A DNA stretch of 64,000 nt from Campylorhamphus procurvoides (GCA_013396655.1 WBMV01003156.1:2437361-2501360); one strand, 5' to 3'. Shown: positions 27,595-41,472, numbered from the stretch's first letter. Notes: generated by a model from the letters alone, not told the origin. Numbers and translations: made by a program.

Positions 27595-28160
27595 TACAAT
27601 ATGCATGTATAGTCATGCATTTATCAAAAGAAGGTGCAATCAGCTCTTCAAAGGGGGGAACTGTTAATTTTGCTCTGGCAGGAACAGTCTGGCTCAGATG
27701 CAACGTGCTGGAGACAAGTTTGTTCCTTCATTACAAGTAACTAAGACCATCTCGAGGTGTTTCTCAAGTGCATGGTGGAGTCAGTACAGCCAGCTGCAAG
27801 CCTGTATCTCAAACAAAGAGACAGATTCAGAGAAAACAAACAGACCTCAACACAAGCTTCAGAAATACTGAAAAGAGATATTTTTCCCCAAAGACGGATA
27901 GTAAAGAGCTCACTGCAATCCAAGCACTAAAAACTGATGGTCAGAGAGCAAGCATGAGAAAGAACCTGTGTCGCAAGGACCCAATGTTTCCATTTCTCCT
28001 CACTCAGAAATACTTCTGTATTCTATTTTGCAGGTGATCTAGTTGCGTCTTCTGGTTCTGCATGGTAGTAAAACTAGAGGTACATAAAACCCCTGGTGCT
28101 CAGAATCTTACTATGTACTTCTTATTTAGTTAGTTCCATAATTGGCTTGTAGACTTTGGC

Positions 28161-28258
28161 ACAAATACAAAAAAACAAACCAACCAACCAAACAAAAAAC
28201 CCCAACCAACCAAACAAAACACAAACAAAAAAGCCCCAACCCAAACACTACCAAAAAG
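28161..28258 (+). repeat. A/C-rich low-complexity tract
   Basis: A run of aaac, caac and ccaacc units with long A stretches. It makes a spurious open frame rich in Lys, Thr, Asn and Pro. No parent element is visible beside it. Confidence 0.85.
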
Positions 28259-31200
28259 AGGTATCTGTCAAAGACATATTCCTTGACTGCAAAACATATT
28301 GGGTTTAAGCAAATGCCATGGACACAAAACCAGGACAGTGAAGTTTCAAACCAGCAAAGGAAAAGATCCCATGAACATACTTCTACAATGAAATTAAACT
28401 TATCCCTTAAAATGCATTCTTATGCTATCACATTGTTTACTATTTATTTCTTCATTTTTCAGCTAACATAATCCCGAAAAGGTCAATGTCAGCTTTTTCA
28501 GAGAGATGTTACATCTTGCATTTTTGAACAGCCCTCAGACATGGAAATGCACTGACTTGCACAGCCACCTACACCACACAAGAAACAGGTACTTGAGCAT
28601 CTCGGCTGCTGTAGTTCAATAGGTAAAATGTCTATTTATATTCAGCAAACTGGAGGCTCTTGGCATAAGAGCCTAGCTGCAATTCTTTCCTTTATTAGGC
28701 TCTGCTCAAAAAGCCATTATAAAGGTATGTGTTATAGCTCTCTAGGCACAGACTGCTCCATGACCTTAAAGAAATGAATCTCTCTCGTAGTTTTATATTC
28801 TAATTTTAGTCCAAGGAGCCAAGTCACACATCATGGAGCTGTGTAAAATGCTAATAAAAAATTAATAATTTAAGCTTTTCTTCCATTTTGAATGTAGACT
28901 TACATTAGTTGTAATAATCACCAAGAAAAGCAAGAACGTAACTCTGAAGTAACGTGCCATTGCACACATTACAACGGCACAGACCAAGGTACAACTTAAT
29001 CACAGAAAGCTTTTTTTTTCCTTCTAAATAATACAGTTTAAGACACAAGTAGAAATGTAAAAGTACATAGAACTTTTGACAGCCACCCTCCAAACAATAA
29101 AGTTCTAACAAATATTAGCAGAAATGTATTTAATTTTTTATTTTTACCTAATCAAGCCATAACTCAAACAGTTTATCGTTTTTGTTTTGCTATCTTTAAA
29201 GGCTTAGAAAGGATAGAGGAATCCCCCAGAATGGTACAAATAATAGGTAATGAATTTGGATACTGTCCTTTTGTGTTCTGACAATGTGCATTTTTGACAT
29301 TCTATTAGTATGTTTTCTTTTTAAGCCTTATATATAAAATAAGTTATGGAAGTTATAGATAGGTGATGGTTGGCATTTTCCCAAACAATTAACACACACT
29401 AGCATACTGAATATTACGCTTACACAAAAAAATGAACTTCGTTTACTTAGTCCAGGGTATATCTTGGCTTGAAACAAAAAAATATAGATTCTTGACATAT
29501 TCCATTAGCATTAGGATTGAATTGCACAGAATCTGATTAGTCTGTTATTCTTGTTAAACGCAAAAGCCAACACAAGGAAACCTCACCTAGAGTCATATTG
29601 ACAACTACATGTTGCTTTGAAATTGAACAATTAAAAACAATTTCCATGTCAAGCTGTAGGTCAGAAGAATGTGTCATAGGGCATTTCAGCCACTAAAGAT
29701 AACTCTCTGTTTGCTTCAGTAACAGAAACATGAGGATGAATTCTGGCACTTATCAGACTATGGTAAGTTTCTAACAGACTAATACTTGTCAGGGGAGCTA
29801 TAGCTGACTATACAGGAAAAAAATGTACTGGAGAAAGGTGATGAACATTCTGTGAAGGAAAGATTTAAAAATCACACCAGTCACTAAAGCTCATGGCAGA
29901 GTAATTCTGCAGTTCTATGTTTTAATTTATCACAGAAAGTATCCAATACCAATTTTATCCAACATTTCCCAGTAGAACGCTTGTAACAAAAAAACACGGC
30001 ACAAGCAAATGCATATGAACTTTGATTTATCTAGTAACAAGTTAACTACAGTAACCTTTCTACTACTGTCAGTCTATATTTAAGAGGATAGATGGTCTTC
30101 CATGCCATGCTCACAACCTGTACAACCAAGAGAGATGAGAGCCCTCAGGGAGCAGCCTGTACTCATTGATTTTCCACTTACATCTGACACTTCAGAGCAA
30201 CCTGGAGTCTCTTCCAAAAAGGGCCACCTTTTCATAATACAGAGCGATCACCTGCCCATTGAGAGCAGGACACATTTGATAGAGTGCTTTGTTTTCTTAC
30301 ACTCCACACTGCAGTAGAAACAAAATACACAATCTAGCAATGCATTACAGGTGTACGTCTAAGTAGAGGTAACAGAGCCAGATCCCACCCTTTTTCTTGT
30401 GCTGAATACCAGGAGAGGAGCAGAACTACATGAGCAGACCCAACACGACCTGTGAACAACAGCTCAGCTGGAGCAGCTCTCATTACACACCATTCAAATA
30501 CAGCCAAAGGATACCAACTGTAGGATTTAAAGTTCAACAACACCTTGGTTTTCAGTGATGCCAAGCACCTTCAGACGATGTGCAAGGTTCTTGTTAAAAG
30601 AGACTTTCCCCTCAAGAGGTACAGAGCAACTTCACTCAGGTACTAGTGACTATTATCTATATTTAACATGGATAGAAGCCATTCAGTGGATTAGAGGACT
30701 AGGTCTTAAAAACTATTAAAGAGTTCATGAACAAGAGTTTCAGAACAAGAACTATATGACCCTGTACTGTTGCCTTATCATGGGTGGTTTACTACATTCG
30801 TCATTGCCATACAGAGTAAAATGCACCTCTGTTAGCACATTACTATAATATGCACATAGAAGCTGATACAATGTAAATCAATCTCCAAATTAAAATTCTA
30901 TCCACATTTCAGGAATTTTCTGAAGACCCTGATTCAAAGCAATACAAAAATGAAATAATAAATAGCTTGATCATAGATTATCTGGCAACTTTCACATGAG
31001 AATACATAATCTGAAGCTAATTTGCAAATTATCTTGATTTATTTCAAGAATGAATATCAAAGAATGTTTTTAATTTCTAATGCTAAAAGTTGTCCATGCT
31101 CTGATACATACTTTTAAGCAATTTTAAGCTACAACTTTAATTCAAAGGATGGCTGCCTGGATCAAACCCCACTCTACTGTTTTATTAAATCATGTATCAA

Positions 31201-33639
31201 GCAGTTTGATTCCACATAGCTAAACAACAGCCCATGTTCGGAAAACCAGCAATTGGATTGCAACTAGCTCATCCATGACCAAAACTAAACTTCTCTGAAG
31301 TTTAAAATAAATCATCTTGAATTCAGAGCAACACATTAGGCAAATGTGAAACAAAGTTGGAGGCATGGAGATATAACTGCCTATTAAAATCCAAAATGTT
31401 TTTTTCCACTTCACAGCTATCTCAGTAATGATAGGTTTTAGCTGTAAAAACAAATTGACAGAACTGGATGGGCTCCTGGATACAAAAGTTCTCCCTAGCA
31501 CTACTGGAGAAATGTTAACTGCATTTACCATCTGTGAAAGAATGATAATGTTTATGCACAGTCCTCACAGGGATTTCTGTGAGGTCTAATTAATATTTTA
31601 ATGTGTTTTGTAGATTAAATACTCAATAGCTCATTCATTTAATTTAGGAAAAATAAAGCATTTTACAACAAAACCAAGAAATAAGATGATAAAATAATAT
31701 ACTTAAACCATGTGTAATAGTTAAATTGCAGTTTTTGATAAAAATTCCACTGTTTTCTGCATTCTGATGGGTTTAAAACAACTTTCAGCATTTTGGACAT
31801 TCGAAAGCATCTTTCCTTAAGCTTTTTGGCATAATTTATAACCTAGAAGTCAAGCCTAGTCATGAGTCTTTCCCAAAGTTGTGAGTCCTCACTCAACTTC
31901 CTTCTCAACAGAAAAAAGTTGTGTTCTTGACCTCAGAGCAAGAGCTTTGTCTCAATTCCACCTGTAGCAGAGACTTATTTCCTTGAGTGAGGTTGGTAAA
32001 AATCAGGGTTTTCTTCAGAATTAATTTCAATAGAATGCTGGATTTGAAAGAGTGATGCAAGCTGAGAAACTCCACCTGACCAGCTGCTGTAAGAGACTTG
32101 ACACAAGATTGTCATGCCAGGAGCAAGATCTTCCAATCTGCTTCCACCACCTAGTACTGCATCTGACCTGTTTCAGGTTGCATAAATACTGACTGATGGC
32201 TGTGTCCTCTGCAGGAGGTACAGTCGGAGAGAATGAGCTTATTGCCCCATTATAATGCTGTGTCCTGGCACTTGGAGCTGGATTCACCTTCTCACTGGTA
32301 GAAATTACCAGTAAAGAGACACAGTCTTCCAACACTGTAATAAATGATGGACAGATCTGATTCTTCATCTGCACATCAGCCTGAAATCTTGTAGTAATGA
32401 AGCATAAATCCATGGCAATTTCTTAACTCTCGGCATAAGGTGGAGATCTTCCAAGATATTAAGTGGATCTTGGGCTCTTCCTAATCCTGGCAATATTCTT
32501 TTTTGTTCTGTTACATCGATTTAGGATGATTACCTCACAAATGCCAGGCAACAAAGATGTAGTATGTAATGTTTACCATGTTAATGTAAACATGCAATTC
32601 TATTTAATCCTGCTGTCAGCCATCCTTCTAGAGCATTTCCCATTCCAACCTGTGAAGGGCCTGCCTTGGAACAAAGACCTTAGTGGATTAAAAGGAAAGT
32701 TTGAAAGAAAGAATTTGTCCATTCAGCATGGAGATAACACATGTCAACTATCAAATTACTTCCAAAACATAAAAAGAAAAAAAACAAAAACTCTGAAAGG
32801 TGTCGAGGATCTTATGGTTAAAGATACTAAGTACTGGAAGAAGAACCGTAGAAAAGTCTGTCAATTTAAGAACATTAGAGCCATGTTAAACTCCTTATTA
32901 TTACATCAGAAACTGCAAATTATTGACCAATTTTTTTGGCCTAATGACAGATATTAAAGAATTTTGGCTTTTTTTTCCTCCCACCTCAATTTCAGTGCTG
33001 CGTAACACCACGTGAGGAGCAGGGGTTGTTGCATAAATTGACAAGTGATGTTACACTAACTGCTAAAGAAACAAAGGCAGTTAAATGTTTCCTTCCACAT
33101 CATAACTCCTGCCATACAAGCAGCGCAGTGTCCATTTATCACTTGCAAGACTGAGATTCAAGAGAAAAAATCCAAAAGCGGATCAGGGTTTAATCACGAG
33201 GGAGCAGGCAGCACCACCTTGGAAAGCAGAGATGAAAGGGAGAAATGAAGTCTTAAATAAAAGCAAGCCAGGAGGCCCAAAGAGCAGCTACTAGAAGTAT
33301 CATTCAAGAAGTTCATATGTCCAAATGGAGAAAATAAAAAGGATAATAAATTGTGACAGGCTAAAAGTGAAAAACACAAAGACAGGCCCAGAAGGAACAA
33401 CTACCAAAATATATGAAACTAGTAATAAATCTTCCCTCAAATATCTCCAGAGCAGGATTCCTCCTAGAGGCATTTGCAGAATGAAAGGATCAGCACAACA
33501 GGAGCATGTAAAGACAACAAGAATCTAAATTACTTCTTTGAATTTGTATGCAGTGCAGTTTCCACACTAAAATAGTCTGGGACAGTGACCAGCTAGAGGA
33601 AAAGGCGCAGCATCCTAGAAAGGTCTCCAGTTCCCAACA

Positions 33640-34330
33640 GAAGTGAGAAATCATTTCCCTCACCCTGTTGGCTACATTCCCACTTCTACAGCTGAGCCTG
33701 GAGCTGCACTTCAGTGCTGCAAGTGGGATTTGCTGATTCATGCTCAGCCAGGAATTATCTGCAGACTTGCTGCAGTGTAGCTCCTCCCATCACCCAGGTA
33801 ATGACCATAAGACATTAAAATATGATCAGCCCTTCTATCCACTCTGGAGGAACACCAGCCACCTCTTGGACTTCATACCATTGTTCCCACCCTTTTGAGA
33901 CAGCCTAGCCACTTTTCTACTCACATCTCACGGTTTTGGCTATAAGGGATCTGTGAAAGGTCTTGCTAGAATCAAGGTAAAAAATATTCATTGTTTTCCT
34001 CTTATTCCCACCACTATCCATCCGATCAGAGAAGGATGGCCAGGCTTAGTGTGCCCTATCTAAAACATGTTGGTTGATTCCAATCACATTTTTTATTCTT
34101 CATCCATCTAGACAGAGTTTCTGGAAGAACTGGCTCCATAATTTTCCTCATGACAGAGAAGTTTCCTGGATTATCTTCTTTGTCCTTTCTGAAGGCAGCT
34201 GTGTTATTTTCACTTTTCCAGTCATCAGGAACTACCCTCAAATGCCATGGCCTCTTGAAAATGTTAGCGTGTGTCCTCCCAGTGACATCAACTCACAGCC
34301 TCATCCTGCATCCCTGAGCACTAGGGGACC
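33640..34330 (-). mobile_element. Decayed CR1 ORF2 reverse-transcriptase fragment
   Basis: On the minus strand, 34241-34056 translates to VPDDWKSENNTAAFRKDKED, then NPGNFSV, then KIMEPVLPETLSRWMKNKK. This matches the CR1 reverse-transcriptase segment in which VPEDW, KGKKEDPGNYR and MKDKK recur. On the plus strand the complement continues to about 33640 with ggtcttgctagaatcaaggta and related CR1 blocks. Stops and small gaps show decay. No CR1 3' tail follows, so it is an internal fragment. It ends about 130 bp from the solo LTR at 34456. Confidence 0.82.
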
Positions 34331-34449
34331 AGTTTCCTCTGTTTCACTTTTGCTTTCCTTTTGCTGCTGATGCACTGCAACTCTTTAAAGCTTAACAGTG
34401 AACTGAAGAAAAAAAATGTGATAGATATTGAGTATTTGCATATGCAAAG

Positions 34450-34455
34450 GAATTC
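34450..34455. repeat. Target-site duplication, left copy
   Basis: gaattc directly before the LTR's outer TG (plus-strand reading). The identical hexamer follows the LTR at 34888-34893. An unmutated pair suggests the insertion is not ancient. Confidence 0.85.
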
Positions 34456-34524
34456 TGCCGCGTGCCGGGGGGGAGGAAGGAAAGGAGACGGTCCAAGCCG
34501 ATGGTGGGATGAGGCTAGAAGTCC

Positions 34525-34530
34525 TTTATT
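34525..34530 (-). terminator. Polyadenylation signal AATAAA of the solo LTR
   Basis: AATAAA on the minus strand, 15 bp downstream of the TATA-like box. Such close spacing is seen in LTRs with a very short R region. As it is in the DMD sense, it could in principle be used as an intronic poly(A) site. Confidence 0.65.
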
Positions 34531-34545
34531 CATGGGAGCATGGGA

Positions 34546-34553
34546 CTTATATA
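34546..34553 (-). promoter_or_regulatory. TATA-like box of the solo LTR
   Basis: TATATAAG on the minus strand, in the GC-richer part of the LTR. It is placed as expected for the U3 promoter and would drive transcription in the same direction as DMD. Activity is not shown by sequence alone. Confidence 0.7.
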
Positions 34554-34692
34554 GGGTCAGGGAGGAGCTTGGGAAGTGGGAGGAGTTTGGGGGTGGATCA
34601 CGGCAAGAGGGGAAGGGCTTACAGGGAAGGAGGGGAATACAGATGGGGCATGGCCAGCCTCACATGATGACGCTGGGATTGCATCACCAGCC

Positions 34693-34730
34693 AGCCAATG
34701 GGAAATAGGGAATATACAGCCAATGGGAAA
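34693..34730. promoter_or_regulatory. Duplicated CCAAT-type motif in the LTR
   Basis: The 13-mer agccaatgggaaa occurs at 34693-34705 and again at 34718-34730, with another accaatcag near 34750. Repeated CCAAT motifs in this position fit a retroviral U3 enhancer-promoter. Factor binding is an inference. Confidence 0.6.
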
Positions 34731-34887
34731 CCAGTAACCGGGTAACCGCAACCAATCAGAATACAGCATACAAATTCAAAGGGATAAAGCATGAATTTGT
34801 GAGTTCTGAAGTAATTGTCCGTTTGGGGTATTGATAAACTGTTCATCGTGGCTGTTCTGGCAGCCTTTGAGACAGTGTTCTCCGACA

Positions 34888-34893
34888 GAATTC
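34888..34893. repeat. Target-site duplication, right copy
   Basis: gaattc directly after the CA end of the LTR (plus-strand reading), matching 34450-34455 exactly. Confidence 0.85.
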
Positions 34894-37800
34894 TCCTTGG
34901 AAAAAACACTTCTGCATAAATTTCATAGTTAGATTGAGCTCATCTTTTGCTAGAAAAACATTTCTGCAGGAAATTCCATGAGCCTATAATTTCAGTACAC
35001 ATATTTTTTGGTAAATAGTAGTATGTTCTATTATCCATCTACCATTTTACTAAAATTGCTGCCTATTGGTAGTACTTTTTGACAAAAAATAGCTTTATCT
35101 ATCAATTTTAAATGGAAATGATTACTGTCAAAGAATAAAGAAAACTTCACACCTGTCAAATAACTCTCCAACACATTTTTTTACACATGCATCCCCACTT
35201 AGCATCCAAGACTACTCCAGTTTAGAAGTAGGAATTTTCTAGCTAGAAACATGAAAACTAGAACAGTAACTCTTTGCATTTGTCCACATCATGTGCAAGA
35301 TAGAGAGAAATAAAAGGCTTCTCATGAAAACACTCCCAGTGTTCTTTGCGTTATTTGAAAGACTGGTGTTTCCCAAAGTTAAAAGGTAAAGGCAAATAGT
35401 GCATTCCTAACGCAGAAGAAATACTTGTCTCAGGTCAAGTATTGTTCAATAAAGCTCCACCTATACAAACACACAGTTCACACAACATTGAAGGTCAAAA
35501 GAAAGGAGATCAGTCTGAATTTTGGAGGTCAAATACATCAAATACTTATTTTTAACTTTGTATGTATTAATTCAGAATACTAATGCCAATGCACATAAGA
35601 ACACACAATAGGTACATTTGGAATATTCCTTAACTTTTCTCCATTCCTAATACTTACCTCCCAGAAGCTGTTTTAAGACAAGTGCAGTGCTAAGTTATAG
35701 AAAAAAATAATCAAAAGCACAGAACATTAAGTGCAGAAATGGCATAATTTATGCATTTATGCATACAGTGAAAAATATTCATAGAGTAAGCTACAGATAA
35801 AAAACAATGCTAGAAGAGTACATGTAAGCATGAGGGAGTTCTGCTGTGCCATCCTGGATATTTTCTATATGATAACCATTTATGGCTGAGTAGAATTCAA
35901 TGCATATTAATATTCTAATGCTGTGTTTCTTTTGCACACAATTTCTCCTTAACACAACCTCTTAAATTTTAGTTTTCATTTCACAACTGAACCCTTTTTT
36001 AATAAATATGCAAAACCCCGTTAGTTAATAAAATACTATCAATTAGTGACACTGGGGGAATGACTCTGTATTTACCATGGAGTCCACAGACAACAGAGCA
36101 TCTGAACTTTATCCAGTCTTCCTGGTATCCCCAGACAACAATTTGTGGAATTCCACTAGCTTATAGGATATTTTTCTGAACCATTGCTCCTGTCAGCAGT
36201 TAGTTTTCACTCCCTGCAAGCAGGAATAACTAATACACCAGTTTATAAATATGCTTCTAGAGACTTTTGTTCCTAGAGGCCGATTATCCCTCTGGAGGCA
36301 ATCTACTGGTGTTTGTAGTCACAGAGGAGAACCATGTGAATAGAGAACTCACAAAAGTTATATCAGGAGAGCAAACAAAGGTCACATACGCACCATTGCC
36401 TCATCATATTCACTTTAATTCACTTAAATAGATCTTACTCTATCATGGTCCTGTGAGTTGAGGTAAACTAAAGATACAAGCAGAAATAATATTTTATTTT
36501 TTTTAAACTTCAAATGTATTGTATGTGAGTTCTGAAACTGTCAAACACAATAATTTTTATGAGAATTAAGTTAGCACCAAGTATTTCTTTAGCTTTCTCT
36601 ACCATAGAAAACCCCTATTAAAAAGGGCATGTTAGCCCTGAGAAATATTCCTTCTACATTCACTTCTGTAGTTAAAGTTTGCAGTTTAAGTTCTCTGACA
36701 TCCTTAAGTCTTTCCCCAAAAGAGTAGGATGCTTTATTGCTTAAACAAAATGCAGTTTTGCATACAAAGAAACTGAGAACTGTTTCGGTCGTTTTATCAC
36801 TGTCCTTCACAGAGATAGTCCTTCTAATTATTCCTATACAGAAATATCTTTAAGCAATATTATTTAAAGACACAATTATTTGGGGTTTTTTCTCCTCCAG
36901 CATTTAATGCAACTTTCAGTCCCATATTTTCCAGAACTGAGTCATTGCTGTTTGCAGAAATTTTAATCCCCTGACTGCTCTTCAGCATCTGGTCCACGAA
37001 TGTACTCTGGCCACTCTCTGACTATGTGTCACAAGATGACATTGCACATTTACACATGAAACCTGACCATGGACAACAGAAAGGACCCATGAGGGTCTCT
37101 GGCAGGAATAATTCAGAAAATGGGCAGCAAATTACAGTCTCAGATAGCTTCAAGTGTCTTGCCTTAAGCATGACCAGTGCTCTACAATCATGCAGGAAGG
37201 CAGATCACTGACTGCTATTTTTCCATGGCAGCTCTGAAGGCAGAGCGATAATTTACATGGCTGTGCAAAAATCAGGGAGACCACCACAGCAAAACAACCC
37301 TATAATAATGAAAGATTTTAAATTCCTCTCATTTAAACTGTAAAGTATTATAACAGTGAGTAATGGAGAAACTTGAATGGTTTTTTAGACATCATTAGAC
37401 AGTGATTCCTGGAGAAGTCATTTAGCAAATACACAAGAGCAGAGGCGATTTTTCATCAAGTTCAGAGCTGTGTGTAGGCTTTGCATAAAAATATACCAAG
37501 AACCACTTCATATGGCCTTAATGTATTCAAATTCAACATGATTGATGATATTCTATTTTGCCCATTGCTACAACTATTTTTATTTAAGCCTCCATTATAT
37601 TTAAATGACTTTGTTACAAGAGACAGCATTGGTTTCAATCCTGAGGTCTTAGGCATATTAAAGTAGAAATATGAAATATTTATAACTTCTTTGAAAGTTC
37701 TTGAAAGCTTCCTATTTAAGAGAAACTATGTAGTCATAGCATAATCAAGCACGATTCCAGACTGCAACAAACTACTATTTTCATGAAGGGGGAAAAATGG

Positions 37801-40800
37801 CCATGACGTGTATCAGAGAGCAATTATCCTTATCCATTACGATTCCCTTGCTCCTTAGTGACTTAGAAGCAGTTTCAGGAGCATCAGTCCATTTGCTCCA
37901 AAGCCACAACAACTGATTCACACCATTTTATCTCTGCTTATCACAGTATCATTTTAAAACATAGGCTACAAAAAACCCCACTTCAATTCACTCTGTAAGC
38001 CTACCCTTTGACTCACATTCAGAGGATCCCTTTAGTTGTGGCTCAAGTAGCTTCTCCTTGCGTCAGGCTGATTTTTTTTTTATGGTGCCACTTCAGCTGT
38101 TCAGCACAGTAACCCCTAAAGGTCATATCTCACAAATATTGTTCACAGAGACTATAATACACTGTACCAATATAGACTCATTAATTCATAAAATTTTTTT
38201 CTGTATTGATATTGTTGCACTAAATAAGGTATCAGTAAATTTTATGACAAGTAGAGCAATCACAACCAGCAGAGATAGTGTACAACCTGCTTCCTGCAAG
38301 GAAGCAATAAATATCCTAACAATAAATATCACTCTTCTGGTTGGATTCCAGCTGGAAATTGTGACAGAAATTATGCTGTAATCATGTCATAAAACAATTC
38401 CTTCCTATATCTACCAAAAAGCAAATACATTTTAATTTTTATGTCATGATTCTCTTGTGGCATTAATTTTGGTCAGTTTCTTTACTCCAAGCTGCCAGAA
38501 AGTAACGACCATGAAGGTCACTGATCATTAAGTCATCAGTTTAAAAACTAAGAGATGGAAATGGGAAAAAAAAATACTGGAAGAAAACAGACAAAGTAGG
38601 ATCCCATAAATACCTGCTCCATTTATCAGTCAAACACATGAGAACTTTACATAAATCTTTTCAACTTCAGTATCTATGACTGAATCAAGGTTACTCAAGC
38701 TACATTGTTTCAATGAAGCCACAGAAAATCATACATAACAATAGCTTACAGTTTTACAGCAATTTAGAGACAGCTTTCTCCCTTATTTGCAAAGCAAATA
38801 ATCCCCAGAAAGAACAGAAAATTAATAACCCCACCATCGTCTATGAAGATTATGATAATAGTTTCTTCCTCTCTTAACAGAGAACCTCAAAGTCAGAAAA
38901 AATTGGAAAAGAACTCAAAAAAAAAAACTAAGCAAGTTTCTGTAGTCCTGCTTTCTATACACTTTCATTTTAATATATTAAGTATGCAAGAAGTGCCTGA
39001 GGATAGGTGACTCTTTTTTGTATTTCTGGATTCAATCATTTCAAGCACTACCTTCTGTTCTTTTTAAAATCAATTGAAAATAACATTCATTGTATGAAAA
39101 AGAGAAAATTCCTCTCTCAAGGCCGTTTTTTCCTGATCAGATTTCTGTACAGGAAAGCCATTACAGTGCCCAGAATGTCTTGTCTGCAGGATTAACACAG
39201 ACACACTGAGGTGATAAGGAAATTAATTTAGGCTTTAGATATGCTGCCTTGTTATGGAAGAATGTCAACTGAAGATGAAAATCACTACAAAGAGAATTAT
39301 ATCTCTTATGGTCTTTTCAAAAAAATGTATCTCAAGACAGTCATGCTTAAAGGTTGTGATACAGCTCACAAAGTTGGGCTTATGCACACAAACTAGCTCA
39401 GAGACAGGGCCAAAAGACGCACTTTAGATGACTCAAAAATGTGGATCTTCTACGCCTACAGAATCTAAGAAACCAACTCAGATGTCAGATTCTGGTCTAG
39501 AGATTAAAGTTCAGTTACAATAATTCTACCCAAAATATTTGGATTAATTTCTTCCTTCCATTTATTTTCTAAAAGCTTCAACTCAATTTTTTTTCTTTCC
39601 ACCACCTGGTCAATAAATATGTTTCAAATTACTTTCTGATAACAAGCACCAGTAAGAGCAAGTCCAGTTTTTCCACTTGGGGCACAAGGATTTACTAAGA
39701 TTTAATATAATAGTTCTCCTCACACACAAGAGACTTTTTCTACCTATGACAATTATCAGCATTGAAAAATAAACAACAAACGTCAACTGGCAAAGATACA
39801 AGTAGTGTCTCTCTAGAGGAACTAAATGGTAACTTTTAAATTTGAACAACCACCTCCTCCTCCACCCTTTTTTTCTTTATTGTTTTGTAGCAAAACAAAA
39901 CCAGAAGTTCCAATCACAGTATATAACAACTGTCTTTATATGGCATTTATGTTTAAGCTCCGTATATTATTTCTGTACATAAATCAATGTTTTGTTCCCA
40001 GTACAAGGCTCAGCATGTTGGCTGATGTGGGTCAAACTTCTGACCTGCTGCCAGGTTTTATATTTCTTGTTTGGCAAAAATTGTGTCCCTTTGTATTCAG
40101 AGGGGTAGTGGGGATAGCCTGCCTCAAAAGTCTAAGCCATTAAATCTCATTATCCCCAAACCAGAGATTTTACTCTAACATCACCAATTAACATAATTCA
40201 TTCCTAGCAGGTAAATATCTTAATCATCCTTCCATTGGTGGCAAAAATTAAAAAATCACAAGTCTCAAGATACCCATGGGAGTTCTTTTAAATTAGGTAA
40301 TCTCTTTGGCAGCTTTTCAAATCAGTAACAGACAGGCAGATAATGGTGTCTTCACAGTGCAATACAGGCTACAGCGTTTCTAAATAGAGCAAATTCTTTC
40401 AGTTATCAAAAAACAAAACCAAAAAGAACAACAAAAACCAGTATATTTAGATATAAAATAGGGGGATTTTCCCTAATTTTAAGCCAAGGTCCTCTAGATT
40501 TTCAGAGCGCTAACTTCCAAGTGTCATCTTCCATACTCCACAACTCTTTATATGAACCATCTCTATTTTGAAAAAAGCCTTTTTTAAATTATACATATAA
40601 TTGTACATGCATAACAATGCTGAAGTTACATGGCATATTTTTGTAGGAACTGGGATTCTAAGATCAAAGCAGTGGGTTTTGTTCTGAGCCACTCTTCATT
40701 TGAAGAGCTACACTTTACTTAAAATAAGTAGATTAAAACCTGTTCTAACAGATAAATCTTCTTACTTCAATTGAAGTTAATTGAAAGTTTAATATAGAAT

Positions 40801-41472
40801 TTTTGTTAGCTGAGTAAATACAATACTTTTACATCTTTTTAAATTATTATAAGACAAAATATTGAGAACAGACATATGCATTGCTAAGCATTACCAGAAA
40901 CTTTTTAACTCTATGCTGAACGTTTACCTAGATAATCCTCCTTCTTCCTTTGTAATTATAAGACAAGCATATACTTATTTTATTATCTGCCCTGATGCAT
41001 AAGAAAACATAAATCTGTTATAATTGATCTCTTCACAGTTGTCTTTCATCAATGACTATTTTGAGCAACTATGAATTGTATACACAGTTCCAAAGGGCTT
41101 CATTCATTAAATTACAGTTTTTTTTTAAAAAAAACCCATAATTTTAGTGTAAAGCATAGATTACAGACATATTAAGTCCCAGCAGAAGACACAATATATT
41201 TGCACAAGGAATTTGGCAAAGAAATAACAGAAAATTGAACCTGGATTGATATTTTAATACTCTTACATAAGAGATTTATTTAGAAAAAAAATGCTAAAAC
41301 ACAGTATTAGTAGCAACAGACAGAAAAGTACACACACTGTGATAGAGTGGCAATGAAACTTATGTGTTTACTTTTCAGATTACACCAATTATTATGCTTT
41401 GTCAGAGTGTCTAAGGCACTGTGATTGCAGAATATTAACAGATACAAAAGATTATAAACAAGTTGTGAATAA

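Larger units (their letters stand above)
34456..34887 (-). mobile_element. Solo LTR of an endogenous retrovirus, with 6-bp target duplication
   Basis: A 432-bp CpG-richer block flanked on both sides by the same 6 bp, gaattc (34450-34455 and 34888-34893). In its own direction (minus strand) it starts TGTCGG and ends CGGCA, the TG...CA form of an LTR with a short imperfect inverted repeat. Inside are a TATA-like TATATAAG (34546-34553), an AATAAA signal 15 bp after it (34525-34530) and three CCAAT-type motifs. No gag, pol or env sequence lies beside it, so it is a solo LTR left by recombination. A 6-bp duplication fits alpha- or beta-like (class II) avian retroviruses; the family itself is inferred. 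It is in the same sense as DMD, in intron 7. Confidence 0.85.

Noticed and set aside
28142..28471. 109-codon plus-strand frame rich in Lys, Thr, Asn and Pro
   Set aside because: The first part is translation of an A/C low-complexity tract; the rest has no recognisable features.
32027..32413. 128-codon open frame on the minus strand
   Set aside because: No family motif, no conserved domain that I recognise, and not flanked by convincing exon signals. DMD exons 7 and 8 are in order without it.
32463..32957. 164-codon open frame on the plus strand in intron 7, starting with a hydrophobic stretch
   Set aside because: The predicted protein has no recognisable motif and its composition follows the local AT-rich sequence. 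No splice partner or promoter was seen. It is most likely a chance frame.
34361..34909. Several overlapping open frames on both strands
   Set aside because: They arise from the GC-richer solo LTR, which lowers stop-codon frequency; none resembles a viral or host protein.
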